NCBI GenBank assembly: GCA_012269555.1
Contig: JAAXKA010000221.1
Location: 1 to 37,780 of the forward strand
Length of the DNA: 37,780 nt
Source of the DNA: Alphaproteobacteria bacterium
GTDB taxonomy: Bacteria; Pseudomonadota; Alphaproteobacteria; Puniceispirillales; Puniceispirillaceae
Reading direction: 5' to 3'
In this document: piece after piece, positions 25,996-34,245 of the stretch
Layout of the letters: every line of letters begins with the position of its first letter
Position numbering within the stretch: position 1 is the first letter of the stretch
Made by a program: the position numbers and the translations under genes
The notes under the pieces: generated by a model
Seen by the model: only the letters and a program-made list of their open reading frames with translations
What the model was told of the DNA's origin: nothing
Database searches by the model: none

Positions 25996-26739
25996 CTATC
26001 CATCTACTTTAGCCATAATCTCATCTGAAATTTCAAAATTAGAAAATACATTTTGAACATCATCATTTTCATCTAATGCATCATATAGCTTTAGAAGTGT
26101 AGATGCATTTGCTTCCTCCACTAAAATAGTATTTTGGGGTCGCCAAACTAAACTAGCTTCTTCGGGGGCAGAATAATATCGCTCCATATTTTCTCGCACT
26201 GAATTAAAATCCTCTGGAGTAGTCGTTAAGATGTAGCTATCAACGTCTGTTTCTAGGTTATCAGCTCCAGCTTCTAATGCAGTATCAAACATCGCTTCAT
26301 TATTAGCCACTGATATTGGATAAATAATTTGTCCTACTTTATCGAACATAAAACTCACAGATCCCGTCTCTGCAAGTGTGCCACCAAATTTAGAGAAATA
26401 AGAACGAATTTCAGATGCTGTCCGATTTCGGTTATCAGTCATTGCTTCTACAATAAAGGCTACCCCACCTGGTCCATAGCCTTCATATCTTATTTCTTCA
26501 TAGGTTTCGCCTTCACCTCCCTCTGCTTTCTTTAAAACGCGATCGATATTATCCTTGGGCATATTAGCAGACCGCGCAGCTGCAAGCGCACTTCGCAATC
26601 TAGGATTGCTCGCAGGGTCAGTGCTGGAACGAGCTGCAACAGATAATTCTTTAATTAATCTTGTAAATATTTTTGCTCGTTTTTTGTCCTGGGCACCTTT
26701 GCGATGCTGTATATTTTTAAATTTGGAATGCCCTGCCAT
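25996..26739 (-). CDS. yebC: YebC/PmpR family protein (TACO1 family)
   Basis: The 247-aa product shows the family signatures AGHSKFKNIQHRKGAQDKKRAKIFTRL at the start, NMPKDNIDRVLKKA at about 60 and YEGYGPGGVAFIVEAMTDNRNRT at about 84-106. The family includes DNA-binding regulators (PmpR) and proteins reported to assist translation of difficult proline-rich stretches; which applies here cannot be told from sequence. It is the first gene of the yebC-ruvCAB group; a 184-bp gap upstream contains a candidate terminator for the previous gene. Ribosome binding site AGAGAAA. Confidence 0.95.
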   Translation of the reverse strand: MAGHSKFKNIQHRKGAQDKKRAKIFTRLIKELSVAARSSTDPASNPRLRSALAAARSANMPKDNIDRVLKKAEGGEGETYEEIRYEGYGPGGVAFIVEAMTDNRNRTASEIRSYFSKFGGTLAETGSVSFMFDKVGQIIYPISVANNEAMFDTALEAGADNLETDVDSYILTTTPEDFNSVRENMERYYSAPEEASLVWRPQNTILVEEANASTLLKLYDALDENDDVQNVFSNFEISDEIMAKVDG

Positions 26740-26854
26740 TACTTTTTCTCTTTGTAAACATTTTTTCTCGTCAAATCGTTCTTAGAAAACCAGAGTAGGC
26801 TGAAATATTTTTTTAATAAAATAATCCTGGAAGACTAAATATCAGAAAACCACC

Positions 26855-26876
26855 CAAAAAACCATTAAAATGGTCT
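26855..26876 (-). terminator. candidate terminator after the YmdB-type gene
   Basis: On the minus strand ACCATT-TT-AATGGT forms a 6-bp hairpin, extendable by a G:U and an A:U pair, followed directly by six T. It lies about 50 bp past the stop of the phosphoesterase gene and before yebC. The stem is AT-rich and weak, so efficiency is doubtful. Confidence 0.45.
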
Positions 26877-26923
26877 GATTCAAACAATAGAGTGAAAAAA
26901 ATTGCGCTTTGTATATCGGAAGA

Positions 26924-27727
26924 TTAGACTGTTTCTGCCAACCTGCCTCCCTTTCTTAATGGCTGAATTGCAATTGCAAGACCTGTTTCATCATCTATGT
27001 CAACAATAATGCCACATAGGGTGATTTCACCTGTTGCAACTGTCAACCTGCCGGATACATCCTGACGAAATCTGCTTGTTGCAACCTCTTTATTCATTCC
27101 AATTACAGAATTGTAATCACCACACATACCAGCATCTGTTTGGTATGCAGTTCCTCCTTCAAGAATTTGATAGTCTGCTGTTGGTACATGGGTATGTGTC
27201 CCAACCACACATGAAACTCTTCCGTCTAGGAAATGGCCTATTGCCATTTTTTCAGAAGTGGCCTCACCATGCACATCCACCAAAATTGCATCAGCATCTG
27301 TTCCTAACTTTACTCGTCCGAGAAAATCTTCTAGCGCTGAAAAAACATTTAAATAATCTGACATGAATAAATTAGTAATTACATTCAAAACAGCAAGACG
27401 TCTTCCCTTCATATTCGAAGTAATTACAAAGCCATCACCTGGGAAACCTTTATTCATGTTTAACGGACGTATTAATCTCGGTTCGCTGGCAATGTAACTA
27501 GATATTTCTGATTTATCCCAGATATGATTACCGCTTGTGAGAACATCGTTGCCTGCATCAAACAAAGCATTACAAATATCAGCTGTTACACCAAATCCGC
27601 CTGCAGCATTCTCACAGTTTGTAACCACAAAATCACATCTATGTTTTTCTTTAAGTTCTGCAGTTTGAGCCACAACTTCGTTCCTTGCTGCTCGTCCTAC
27701 AATATCTCCAAAAAACAAAATTCTCAT
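26924..27727 (-). CDS. YmdB family metallophosphoesterase
   Basis: Calcineurin-like phosphoesterase of the YmdB family (in Bacillus a 2',3'-cyclic nucleotide phosphodiesterase influencing biofilm and sporulation gene expression; role in alphaproteobacteria unknown). The 267-aa product has the metal ligands in order: FFGDIVGRAAR (Asp8), NCENAAGGFG (Glu39, Asn40), SGNHIWDKSE (Asn67, His68), VDVHGEATSEK and GTHTHVPTAD (His pair), plus MCGDYNSVIG. All expected catalytic positions look intact. No signal peptide, so cytoplasmic. It lies 34 bp after the folate gene, in the same transcript. No ribosome binding site is obvious before the ATG. E. coli ymdB is an unrelated macrodomain gene, so the symbol is left out. 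Confidence 0.9.
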   Translation of the reverse strand: MRILFFGDIVGRAARNEVVAQTAELKEKHRCDFVVTNCENAAGGFGVTADICNALFDAGNDVLTSGNHIWDKSEISSYIASEPRLIRPLNMNKGFPGDGFVITSNMKGRRLAVLNVITNLFMSDYLNVFSALEDFLGRVKLGTDADAILVDVHGEATSEKMAIGHFLDGRVSCVVGTHTHVPTADYQILEGGTAYQTDAGMCGDYNSVIGMNKEVATSRFRQDVSGRLTVATGEITLCGIIVDIDDETGLAIAIQPLRKGGRLAETV

Positions 27728-27761
27728 CAGGAAGGCTTTCTTTTTTAAACTTAACCCTATT

Positions 27762-28346
27762 TCAACGCAAGATTAATCCAGAGGGTGTTAACATACCATC
27801 CATTGGTTCATCGGTTGACGCTATTGGCACTTTATCAACAGCTTGACCCGAATAAGCAACCCCCACAAAGCAAGCTTTTTGTTCAGTTGTTCTAAATTTA
27901 CTAATCGTTCTATCATAGAAACCTCCTCCATATCCAAGTCTGTAATAATTTTTATCAAAAGTAAGTAAAGGCATTAACACTAAATCTGGAAACACCTGAA
28001 AAGAGCCTTCATATGGATGTTTTGTGTTATATGGACCTAATTCAAGCTTCTGTCCGAAAGAAAAAGTTCGAAATAAAAGACAGCCCGGTTCCATTGGGGT
28101 TACAGGAAGACATAATTGACATTGTTCTGTTACTAATTCATGCAACAATGGGATAATATTTATTTCAGTCTGAATAGGCAAAAAGCCGGCAACAATAGAA
28201 CGTCCAAATTTCTCGAGTATATCTGGCACAAAATTTAAAAGTTGTTTTGATGCGGTATGACAATATTTTTTGTGTAGCTTTCTTCGAATAAGCCTTGCTT
28301 TTTCCCTTGCCAGCCTTTTTTCCCGAACGATTGGTGTATCTTGCAT
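27762..28346 (-). CDS. fau: 5-formyltetrahydrofolate cyclo-ligase
   Basis: Converts 5-formyl-THF (folinate) to 5,10-methenyl-THF with ATP, returning a storage or inhibitory folate to one-carbon metabolism. The 194-aa product has the basic N-terminal substrate segment VREKRLAREKARLIRRKL, the central PVTPMEPGCLLFRTF and the ATP-binding motif RLGYGGGFYDRTISKF (about 139-154). In many proteobacteria this gene (ygfA/fau) lies just downstream of 6S RNA and zapA; the same order is seen here, and in E. coli it is co-transcribed with 6S RNA. FolP, also of folate metabolism, is elsewhere in the window. Confidence 0.93.
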   Translation of the reverse strand: MQDTPIVREKRLAREKARLIRRKLHKKYCHTASKQLLNFVPDILEKFGRSIVAGFLPIQTEINIIPLLHELVTEQCQLCLPVTPMEPGCLLFRTFSFGQKLELGPYNTKHPYEGSFQVFPDLVLMPLLTFDKNYYRLGYGGGFYDRTISKFRTTEQKACFVGVAYSGQAVDKVPIASTDEPMDGMLTPSGLILR

Positions 28347-28440
28347 AATTGTTTTCTTAATTCAGACGAAATTTTCTATATTAACAAAGAATCATAAAAG
28401 CATATCAATTATTTTTTTCAGCTTATAAAAAACAAATTGA

Positions 28441-28593
28441 GATAGCCGGAATAGCCGCTGGTCTGATTTCATCCTCTGTGACCTGGTTTACAGGTGGGCA
28501 TCACATAAAAAAGCCTCGACTTTCTCAGCGGCAATTCCCTATAGAAGATTATGGCCCCAGGGATTGAAAAACCTGGCGTACCATCCAGCTATC
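28441..28593 (-). ncRNA. ssrS: probable 6S RNA
   Basis: 6S RNA mimics an open promoter and sequesters housekeeping RNA polymerase. The call rests on: position between zapA and the folate cyclo-ligase, the classical ssrS location; absence of an ORF; a promoter whose predicted start is 28593; matching ends GATAGCTGG (28585-28593) and CCGGCTATC (28441-28449), 9 bp with one G:U; and a T-rich tract (TTTGTTTTTT) right after the 3' arm. A second helix pairs GGAAT-x-GCCGCTG (28526-28538) with CAGCGGC-x-ATTCC (28448-28460), sharing two bases with the end stem. Size, 153 nt, fits alphaproteobacterial 6S RNAs. I could not run the covariance model; it is less certain that both helices form together. Confidence 0.72.
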
Positions 28594-28599
28594 ACAGAT

Positions 28600-28628
28600 T
28601 TTTTACTCTTTGTCACCAGTTTGTGCAA
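28600..28628 (-). promoter_or_regulatory. promoter for the 6S RNA candidate
   Basis: Minus strand: TTGCAC (28623-28628), 17-bp spacer, TAAAAA (28600-28605) overlapping the zapA stop codon. The first transcribed base 7 nt downstream is G28593, exactly the 5' end of the GATAGCTGG arm. The -10 matches consensus at 4 of 6 positions. Confidence 0.45.
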
Positions 28629-28983
28629 GGTTCTCGATAGTCAGAGCCATTGTTTTAATTTGATCGACAAGATTTTCCATTTGCTGCTTAGTTAATATGA
28701 CATCATCAGATCCAATAGCTGGAAAAGAATCATTATCTGTATTTGAAAATTCTTTTGAGGAAGAACTTATTTGTTTATTTGCTGCTTGAACTTGGTCTGA
28801 TAAAATTAAACCAGCCATAGCTAACAACCTAGCATCACCAATTTGACCAACAGAACTGACTAGCTGCTGAACGATCGAATCTACATTTTTTCCCATTTCC
28901 TCAATATGGCGTTCTTGACCTGCATCACAACCCATTTGGTAGGTTTGACCATTGATTTGAACTGTTACAGTTGACTGGCTCAT
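28603..28983 (-). CDS. zapA: ZapA cell division protein
   Basis: Binds and cross-links FtsZ filaments at the Z ring. The 126-aa product starts MSQSTVTVQINGQTYQMGCDAGQERHIEEMGKNVDSIV, the N-terminal ZapA domain, then a long alpha helix (about 45-70, LLAMAGLILSDQVQAANKQI) and a low-complexity stretch before a final helix (TKQQMENLVDQIKTMALTIENLAQT). GTG 28986 is an alternative start that overlaps the upstream gene by four bases; ATG 28983 overlaps it by one base (TGATG) and has AGGAG at a better distance. Its 3' end carries the likely 6S RNA promoter. Confidence 0.9.
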   Translation of the reverse strand: MSQSTVTVQINGQTYQMGCDAGQERHIEEMGKNVDSIVQQLVSSVGQIGDARLLAMAGLILSDQVQAANKQISSSSKEFSNTDNDSFPAIGSDDVILTKQQMENLVDQIKTMALTIENLAQTGDKE

Positions 28984-29264
28984 CACTCTTCTCCTGATTT
29001 ATGATTTTTATCAAGATCTTCAGAATTCTGTAGAACAGTATCTTTGTTATTATATAACGTCTGTTCAATGAGAAATATTGCATTTGATATTTGATTTTTT
29101 ATTGTGTTTATTTCATCAATTTCACTCTGTTGCAATGATGAACCTATCTGCTTCCCCCCGGCTGATTTATCCAGTGTATCGGAAGAAAAATCTTTATTAA
29201 GATTATCTTTCAAAACATCTATGGCCTTGCTAAGCCTTTCTAGTGCTCGTTCAATTTCACTCAT
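28983..29264 (-). CDS. small coiled-coil protein upstream of zapA (DUF4164-like)
   Basis: A 93-aa acidic, mostly helical protein: heptad-like N-terminal segment SEIERALERLSKAIDVLKDNL and a second helix QQSEIDEINTIKNQISNAIFLIEQTL, with polar linkers and a charged tail. No signal peptide or membrane helix. Alphaproteobacteria commonly have a short coiled-coil gene (DUF4164 type) directly before zapA, which is the basis for the tentative family name; function unknown, with division likely from the context. A TTG at 29273 would add three residues. The stop overlaps the zapA start by one base, so the products are translationally coupled. Confidence 0.7.
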   Translation of the reverse strand: MSEIERALERLSKAIDVLKDNLNKDFSSDTLDKSAGGKQIGSSLQQSEIDEINTIKNQISNAIFLIEQTLYNNKDTVLQNSEDLDKNHKSGEE

Positions 29265-29434
29265 TTTGAACAAAAAACCTTTTTCTTACTGTTATTTTAT
29301 ATTATCCTCTTTAATTAAAAAAATAAATACCTCAATTAGTTGCGTATTAATCTTACCGTGACGTAAAACCTGATATTCCTATAAATATGCAACAAATTTA
29401 GATTTTATTTAGTTTTTTCGTAACCAAAAAAAAC

Positions 29435-29457
29435 TAGCATTTGACGTGTAGATGCTA
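29435..29457. repeat. short inverted repeat in the zapA-tkt divergent region
   Basis: TAGCAT (29435-29440) and ATGCTA (29452-29457) flank TTGACG (29441-29446), a possible -35 for tkt, though no good -10 follows. The 308-bp region between the divergent small coiled-coil gene and tkt must hold both promoters. Apart from this repeat it is AT-rich without recognisable structure. Confidence 0.3.
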
Positions 29458-29572
29458 AATCAGGCATATCCAGAATAGCTTAATGCGGTTTTTCTATAAC
29501 TTAAGAATTTTATAAGCCTATTAGTGATGGTTTAACTATTAAACACGACAAAAACAAAAGGGAAAATCAATT

Positions 29573-31561
29573 ATGTCTAATACTGCTAAATTAACTTCAA
29601 TGGCAAATGCCATTCGCGCGCTCTCAATGGATGCAGTGGAAGCAGCAAATTCTGGGCATCCGGGAATGCCAATGGGCATGGCTGATGTTGCTACTGTTTT
29701 ATATTCAAATCATCTAAAATTTTGTTCGACACATCCTAACTGGCCAGATAGAGACAGGTTTATTCTTTCTGCTGGGCATGGATCAATGCTGTTATACTCA
29801 CTTTTATATCTTACGGGATATCCTGAGATGACCATTGATGAAATTAAAAATTTCCGACAACTCGGTTCAAAAACTGCAGGGCATCCAGAATATGGCCACG
29901 CAATGGGTATAGAGACTACTACTGGCCCATTGGGTCAGGGTTTCGCTAATGCTGTTGGATTTGCAATGGCAGAAAGACACTTAAATGCAGAATTTGGAAA
30001 TAATCTTGTTAATCATATGACTTATGTGATTGCAGGAGATGGTTGTTTAATGGAGGGAATTAGCCATGAAGCCGCCTCACTTGCAGGTCACTTAAAGCTC
30101 AGCAAACTAATTGTTTTATTTGATGATAATGGTATTTCAATTGACGGGAAGACAAATTTAGCTACATCAGATGATATAACTCAGAGATTTTTATCATATA
30201 ATTGGCAAGTGCTTAATTGTGACGGTCATAACCACGAACAGATAAATAAAGCCATCAACCTTGCAAAGGCCAATACAGAAGAACCATCCCTTATAAGATG
30301 CAAGACGAGCATTGGTTTTGGTTCGCCTAACTTAGCGGGCACAGCCAAAGTTCACGGAGCACCTCTTGGCAAACAAGAAACAGAGCTTACAAAAAAAGCA
30401 CTCAACTGGAAATTTAAGCCATTCGAGATTCCAGATTCGATATTAGAAGATTGGCGAAAAACAGGAACTAAATGCGAATTGGAGTTTATAAACTGGGAAC
30501 AGCGAGCCAAATTAGAACCTACTGGAGAGGAGCTCTTACAACGCTTGAATGATGACTATGAGGAAGATATTAATCGAGCGATATCTGAATTTAAATCTGA
30601 ATTAAGTAACGAACCACAGAAAGTAGCAACTAGGGTTGCAAGCCAAAAATCTATAGAGAAACTGATAAAAACATACCCTAACCTTTTTGGCGGGTCTTCA
30701 GATTTAACAGGTTCTAATAATACCAAAGTTGCTGAGCATACAATTTTTTCAGCATCGAATTATAACGGAAACTATATACATTATGGAGTGCGAGAGCATG
30801 CAATGGCTGCCACGATGAATGGGCTAGGTTTACACGGAGGTGTAACTCCCTTTGGTGGAACCTTTCTCGTATTTACTGATTATTGTAGGCCCGCTATTAG
30901 ACTTTCTGCTTTAATGAGACAAAAAGTAATTTATGTAATGACACATGATAGCATCGGTCTTGGTGAAGACGGTCCAACTCATCAACCCATAGAACATTTG
31001 GCTTCTTTGCGCTTAATACCGAATTTAGATGTATTTAGACCATGCGATATAGTGGAAACAGCAGAGGCCTGGGAACTAGCATGTTTGTCTAAAAAAACAC
31101 CTTCTATTATAGCATTATCTCGTCAAGGGTTGCCTCAATTAAGAATTGAAAATAGAAAAGAAAACTTATCGGAAGCTGGAGGATACATACTTAGTGAGCC
31201 TACCAAGGATCCAATCGTAACATTAATGGCAAGTGGGTCTGAAGTTATGATTGCAGAGGAAGCACGCACGACCCTCGAGTCAATAAACATTCCCACCAGA
31301 CTTGTCTCTGTGCCTTGTCTGGATAGACTTTCAAAACAAAGTCACTCTTTTATCGAAAAATTACGCGGTCCGTCAAAAGTAATAATAGCAATAGAAGCAG
31401 GCTTAGAGAACGGATGGTCTAAAATAATTGGTTTAAATGGTCATTTTATTGGTATGAATAGCTTTGGAGCTTCAGCCCCTGGTGAAACATTATACAAATA
31501 TTTTGGCATCACTTCTCAGGCAATTATTGATCTAGCTAAGAACCAACTCAAACAACCATAA
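29573..31561 (+). CDS. tkt: transketolase
   Basis: TPP-dependent enzyme of the pentose phosphate pathway moving two-carbon units between sugar phosphates. The 662-aa length is standard. N-terminal SGHPGMPMGMADVATVL (about 27-43), GPLGQGFANAVG, and the TPP-binding segment AGDGCLMEGISHEAASLAGHL; second domain begins near 350 with GGSSDLTGSN, then YGVREHAMAATMNGL with the catalytic Glu, and THDSIGLGEDGPTHQPIEHLASLR; the C-terminal domain has MASGSEVMIAEEA. Ribosome binding site AGGGAAAA. In many alphaproteobacteria gap (glyceraldehyde-3-phosphate dehydrogenase) follows tkt; here efp does, after a 50-bp gap containing two ATATTGGT copies 11 bp apart. Confidence 0.97.
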   Translation: MSNTAKLTSMANAIRALSMDAVEAANSGHPGMPMGMADVATVLYSNHLKFCSTHPNWPDRDRFILSAGHGSMLLYSLLYLTGYPEMTIDEIKNFRQLGSKTAGHPEYGHAMGIETTTGPLGQGFANAVGFAMAERHLNAEFGNNLVNHMTYVIAGDGCLMEGISHEAASLAGHLKLSKLIVLFDDNGISIDGKTNLATSDDITQRFLSYNWQVLNCDGHNHEQINKAINLAKANTEEPSLIRCKTSIGFGSPNLAGTAKVHGAPLGKQETELTKKALNWKFKPFEIPDSILEDWRKTGTKCELEFINWEQRAKLEPTGEELLQRLNDDYEEDINRAISEFKSELSNEPQKVATRVASQKSIEKLIKTYPNLFGGSSDLTGSNNTKVAEHTIFSASNYNGNYIHYGVREHAMAATMNGLGLHGGVTPFGGTFLVFTDYCRPAIRLSALMRQKVIYVMTHDSIGLGEDGPTHQPIEHLASLRLIPNLDVFRPCDIVETAEAWELACLSKKTPSIIALSRQGLPQLRIENRKENLSEAGGYILSEPTKDPIVTLMASGSEVMIAEEARTTLESINIPTRLVSVPCLDRLSKQSHSFIEKLRGPSKVIIAIEAGLENGWSKIIGLNGHFIGMNSFGASAPGETLYKYFGITSQAIIDLAKNQLKQP

Positions 31562-31611
31562 TTATCATATTGGTCTTATATTGGTTGGAGTCTAAATAAG
31601 GAGAAATAATT

Positions 31612-32178
31612 ATGAAAATAAATGGAAATGCAATAAAACCTGGTAATGTGATTAGCCATAATAGCCGCTTATGGGTTGCCGTAAAAACAAACCATGTAAA
31701 ACCCGGAAAAGGAGGTGCTTTCGCTCAGGTGGAATTACGCGACATTCGAGATGGCACAAAATTAAATGAGCGTTTTCGTGCAACTGAGAGTGTTGAGCGC
31801 GTTATTTTAGAAGAAATTGAATGCACTTATCTTTATTCAGATGGGGACACACACATATTTATGCATGCCGAAACATTTGAACAAATATCTATAGCATCTG
31901 AAATGATTGGTGATGCCGTAGCGTTTCTTCAAGACGGGATGATAGTTTCTGTTGCTACATATGAGGATGAACCTATTTCTGCAACTCTGCCCGAACAAAC
32001 CACGGTAACTATTATCGAAGCTGATGCAGTAGTGAAAGGCCAAACAGCTTCATCTTCATACAAACCCGCAATTGCTGACAATGGGGTACGCATAATGGTC
32101 CCACCTTTCATCGAGACAGGAACAAGAATAGTAGTAAAAATAGAAGATTCTACCTATGTAGAACGAGCGAAAGACTAA
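31612..32178 (+). CDS. efp: translation elongation factor P
   Basis: Binds between P and E sites and relieves stalling at consecutive prolines. The 188-aa product has the three-domain EF-P layout: KOW-like domain I with [16 protein letters not shown], where Lys33 in PGKGG corresponds to the residue modified by EpmA (Lys34 in E. coli); domain II about 65-125; domain III ending [26 protein letters not shown]. EpmA/EpmB are not in this window, so the modification state is unknown. Strong ribosome binding site AAGGAG. suhB starts 5 bp after the stop, so they form an operon. Confidence 0.97.
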   Translation: MKINGNAIKPGNVISHNSRLWVAVKTNHVKPGKGGAFAQVELRDIRDGTKLNERFRATESVERVILEEIECTYLYSDGDTHIFMHAETFEQISIASEMIGDAVAFLQDGMIVSVATYEDEPISATLPEQTTVTIIEADAVVKGQTASSSYKPAIADNGVRIMVPPFIETGTRIVVKIEDSTYVERAKD

Positions 32179-32183
32179 ATCAA

Positions 32184-33002
32184 ATGGCATTACGTTCAGC
32201 GCTTATTAATGTAATTTTCAACGCAGCTAGTAAAGCAGCAAGGCGTATGGTACGAGATTTTGGGGAAGTCGAAAATTTGCAAGTAAGTAGAAAAGGGGCT
32301 GCTGATTTTGTTAGTCAAGCTGATTTATCAGCGGAGCAAACATTGATTAATGAGCTTCAAATAGGGCGCCCCGGATGGAATATTATATCAGAAGAGAAAG
32401 GAAAAATCAGAGGAAAATTAATTGACGCACCAACTTGGATAATTGACCCACTAGACGGAACAACGAATTTTCTTCACGGAATTCCGCATTTTGCGATTTC
32501 GATCGCAGTTTTAGAAAATAAAAAATTAATAGCGGCTGGTATTTTAGACCCATTAAAAGACGAATTTTTCTTTGCTGAGCATGGAAAAGGGGCCTATTTG
32601 AATGATCGTAGAATTAGAGTTTCTGGAAGAAAGCAGGTTGAAACAGCTTTATTTGCAACAGGCATACCGTTCATGGGGAAAACCACTTCTGAGAAGGAAA
32701 TTATATTTATAAACCAGTTAAATCACATAATGCCAAGATGCTCAGGAATAAGACGATTTGGTTCTGCTGCTCTAGATCTTGCTTGGGTGGCTGCAGGAAG
32801 ATATGATGGATTTTGGGAACATGGTCTCAAATTATGGGACATTGCAGCCGGCACTCTAATAGTTAGAGAAGCTGGAGGGTTTGTCTCAGACTTTTCCTCA
32901 AGAGATACTGTATTACAAAATGGAAATATTGTAGCTGCAAACGCAGGTTTGCATATCCCATTACTGAAGATGCTGAAAGAGGGAGAAAAAGCTCTAAATT
33001 AA
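32184..33002 (+). CDS. suhB: inositol monophosphatase family protein (SuhB)
   Basis: Metal-dependent phosphatase of the inositol monophosphatase superfamily; E. coli SuhB also joins the rRNA antitermination complex. The 272-aa product has Glu in IISEEKG (about 69-75), the metal motif WIIDPLDGTTNFLHGIPHF (about 89-107) and GLKLWDIAAGTLIVREAGG near 215-233, all three metal-ligand sites intact. RRFGSAALDLAWVAAGRYDGFWE is the IMPase signature. Whether it acts as phosphatase or as ribosomal biogenesis factor is not visible. It is close-packed after efp; a 184-bp gap then precedes the next operon. Confidence 0.93.
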   Translation: MALRSALINVIFNAASKAARRMVRDFGEVENLQVSRKGAADFVSQADLSAEQTLINELQIGRPGWNIISEEKGKIRGKLIDAPTWIIDPLDGTTNFLHGIPHFAISIAVLENKKLIAAGILDPLKDEFFFAEHGKGAYLNDRRIRVSGRKQVETALFATGIPFMGKTTSEKEIIFINQLNHIMPRCSGIRRFGSAALDLAWVAAGRYDGFWEHGLKLWDIAAGTLIVREAGGFVSDFSSRDTVLQNGNIVAANAGLHIPLLKMLKEGEKALN

Positions 33003-33031
33003 CTATTTTTCACATCAGCTTTTTTTGAAAA

Positions 33032-33095
33032 CTGCCATTAAAATAAATTGATGTATTTTAAACTGCTATTAATTTTGGTCTTATTCCTGCCATTA
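33032..33095 (+). repeat. three CTGCyATTA direct repeats upstream of the motor pair
   Basis: CTGCCATTA (33032-33040), CTGCTATTA (33063-33071) and CTGCCATTA (33087-33095) occur in the same orientation, 31 and 24 bp apart, in the 184-bp gap after suhB. They may be binding sites for a regulator of the following two genes. No confident promoter is visible in the gap; the next gene has a very strong AAGGAGG ribosome binding site. Confidence 0.4.
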
Positions 33096-33186
33096 TGATG
33101 ATACATGTTAACATCCATAAATAATGTTGGTTAAACCTATTAGCTGCAAAAAATTGGCGTTTTAGATTATCAAGGAGGATATTAAA

Positions 33187-34242
33187 ATGACAGATCCTAG
33201 ATCCTTTCTAATTCGGATGATTTCTGTCCTTGGCATTTTTGTGATTATTTGTGGGTTTCTTTATGAGCAAATTTACACTAGTTTTATGGGAAATCCGATA
33301 CTTAACGGCACTATCATAGCTACTGCTTTAATCGGCGTAATTTATATTTTTAGGCAAGTTCTACTCCTCGTTCCTGAAGTTAAATGGCTTAGTAATGTAC
33401 AGCGAACTAGAACTCTTACTAAAGGAAAAATAAAACCAAATCTGCTTGCAACAGTAAACGTGATGCTAGCCGACCAATCAAATGAACGCCAATTGTCAGC
33501 CTTATCTTTAAGATCCGTGTTAGATGGAGTTGCAGCGCGTCTCGACGAGGGAAGAGAAATTTCCAGATATATGATTGGATTACTAATATTTTTGGGTCTT
33601 CTAGGAACTTTCTGGGGATTGTTACAAACAATAGGAGCAGTTGGGAATGTCGTTGAAGGCTTAAGCAGTAGCAATGCCAACTTTGATAAAATGATGGAAC
33701 AGTTAAGGTCTGGTTTAGATGCTCCTTTGTCCGGCATGGCAACTGCGTTTTCATCGTCATTATTTGGTTTAACAGGGTCTTTGATTCTTGGTTTCCTTGA
33801 TTTACAACTTGGACAAGCAATGGGTCGGTTTTTTAACGAGGTGGAGGATTGGTTATCGTCATTTGCTAGATATAATGATATTCAGGGAAAAGAAAATCAT
33901 TCGTTCATGGATAGTCGTTTGATGTCAGAGGGACTGAATGAGGAAGGGGCAAGAGCGCTTTTGCATCTAGCACGAGCTATAGAACGCTCAGAAAAATCCA
34001 GGGAGGCAACTGAGGCTCAATTAGATAAACTTAATATGCATTTAAGCTTGCTCTCAGAACAAATCACAGATGACAAACGTATAAGAGACCAATTGATACT
34101 GCTAAATAGCAGACTAGAAACATTAGGAAGCCAGATCATTAATATATCTAAAGAGCAACAAAACGCAATTAGTACCGATTTGCGTTCTCTTGCAGGATCA
34201 ATAGACCGTTTAGTTTCAAAAAAAATTAAGGGTGAGAAATAA
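33187..34242 (+). CDS. MotA/TolQ/ExbB-like proton channel subunit with cytoplasmic tail
   Basis: A 351-aa inner-membrane protein. Four predicted membrane helices: about 8-26, 42-62, 126-153 (YMIGLLIFLGLLGTFWGLLQTIGAVGNVV) and 180-206 (GMATAFSSSLFGLTGSLILGFLDL). The last two carry the MotA/TolQ/ExbB signature GLLGTFWGL and A-F-x-S-S-L-F-G-L. Between them lies a loop with FDKMMEQLRSGLDAPLSGM. A charged helical tail about 250-345 (ARALLHLARAIERSEKSREATEAQLDKLNMHLSLLSEQ) probably forms a cytoplasmic coiled coil. Preceded by AAGGAGG, the best ribosome binding site in the window. It is 3 bp from its partner gene. Alphaproteobacteria often carry such a pair near an MsbA-like exporter and rpmE; the role is unassigned. 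It is distinct from TolQ at 22362, having four TMs and a longer tail. Confidence 0.85.
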   Translation: MTDPRSFLIRMISVLGIFVIICGFLYEQIYTSFMGNPILNGTIIATALIGVIYIFRQVLLLVPEVKWLSNVQRTRTLTKGKIKPNLLATVNVMLADQSNERQLSALSLRSVLDGVAARLDEGREISRYMIGLLIFLGLLGTFWGLLQTIGAVGNVVEGLSSSNANFDKMMEQLRSGLDAPLSGMATAFSSSLFGLTGSLILGFLDLQLGQAMGRFFNEVEDWLSSFARYNDIQGKENHSFMDSRLMSEGLNEEGARALLHLARAIERSEKSREATEAQLDKLNMHLSLLSEQITDDKRIRDQLILLNSRLETLGSQIINISKEQQNAISTDLRSLAGSIDRLVSKKIKGEK

Positions 34243-34245
34243 TTT

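Noticed and set aside
28441-28593. 4.5S/SRP RNA
   Set aside because: The stretch CTGTAAACCAGGTCA resembles part of the SRP RNA core, but the essential GGAAGGAAGCAGCC loop is missing and the gene context is that of 6S RNA.
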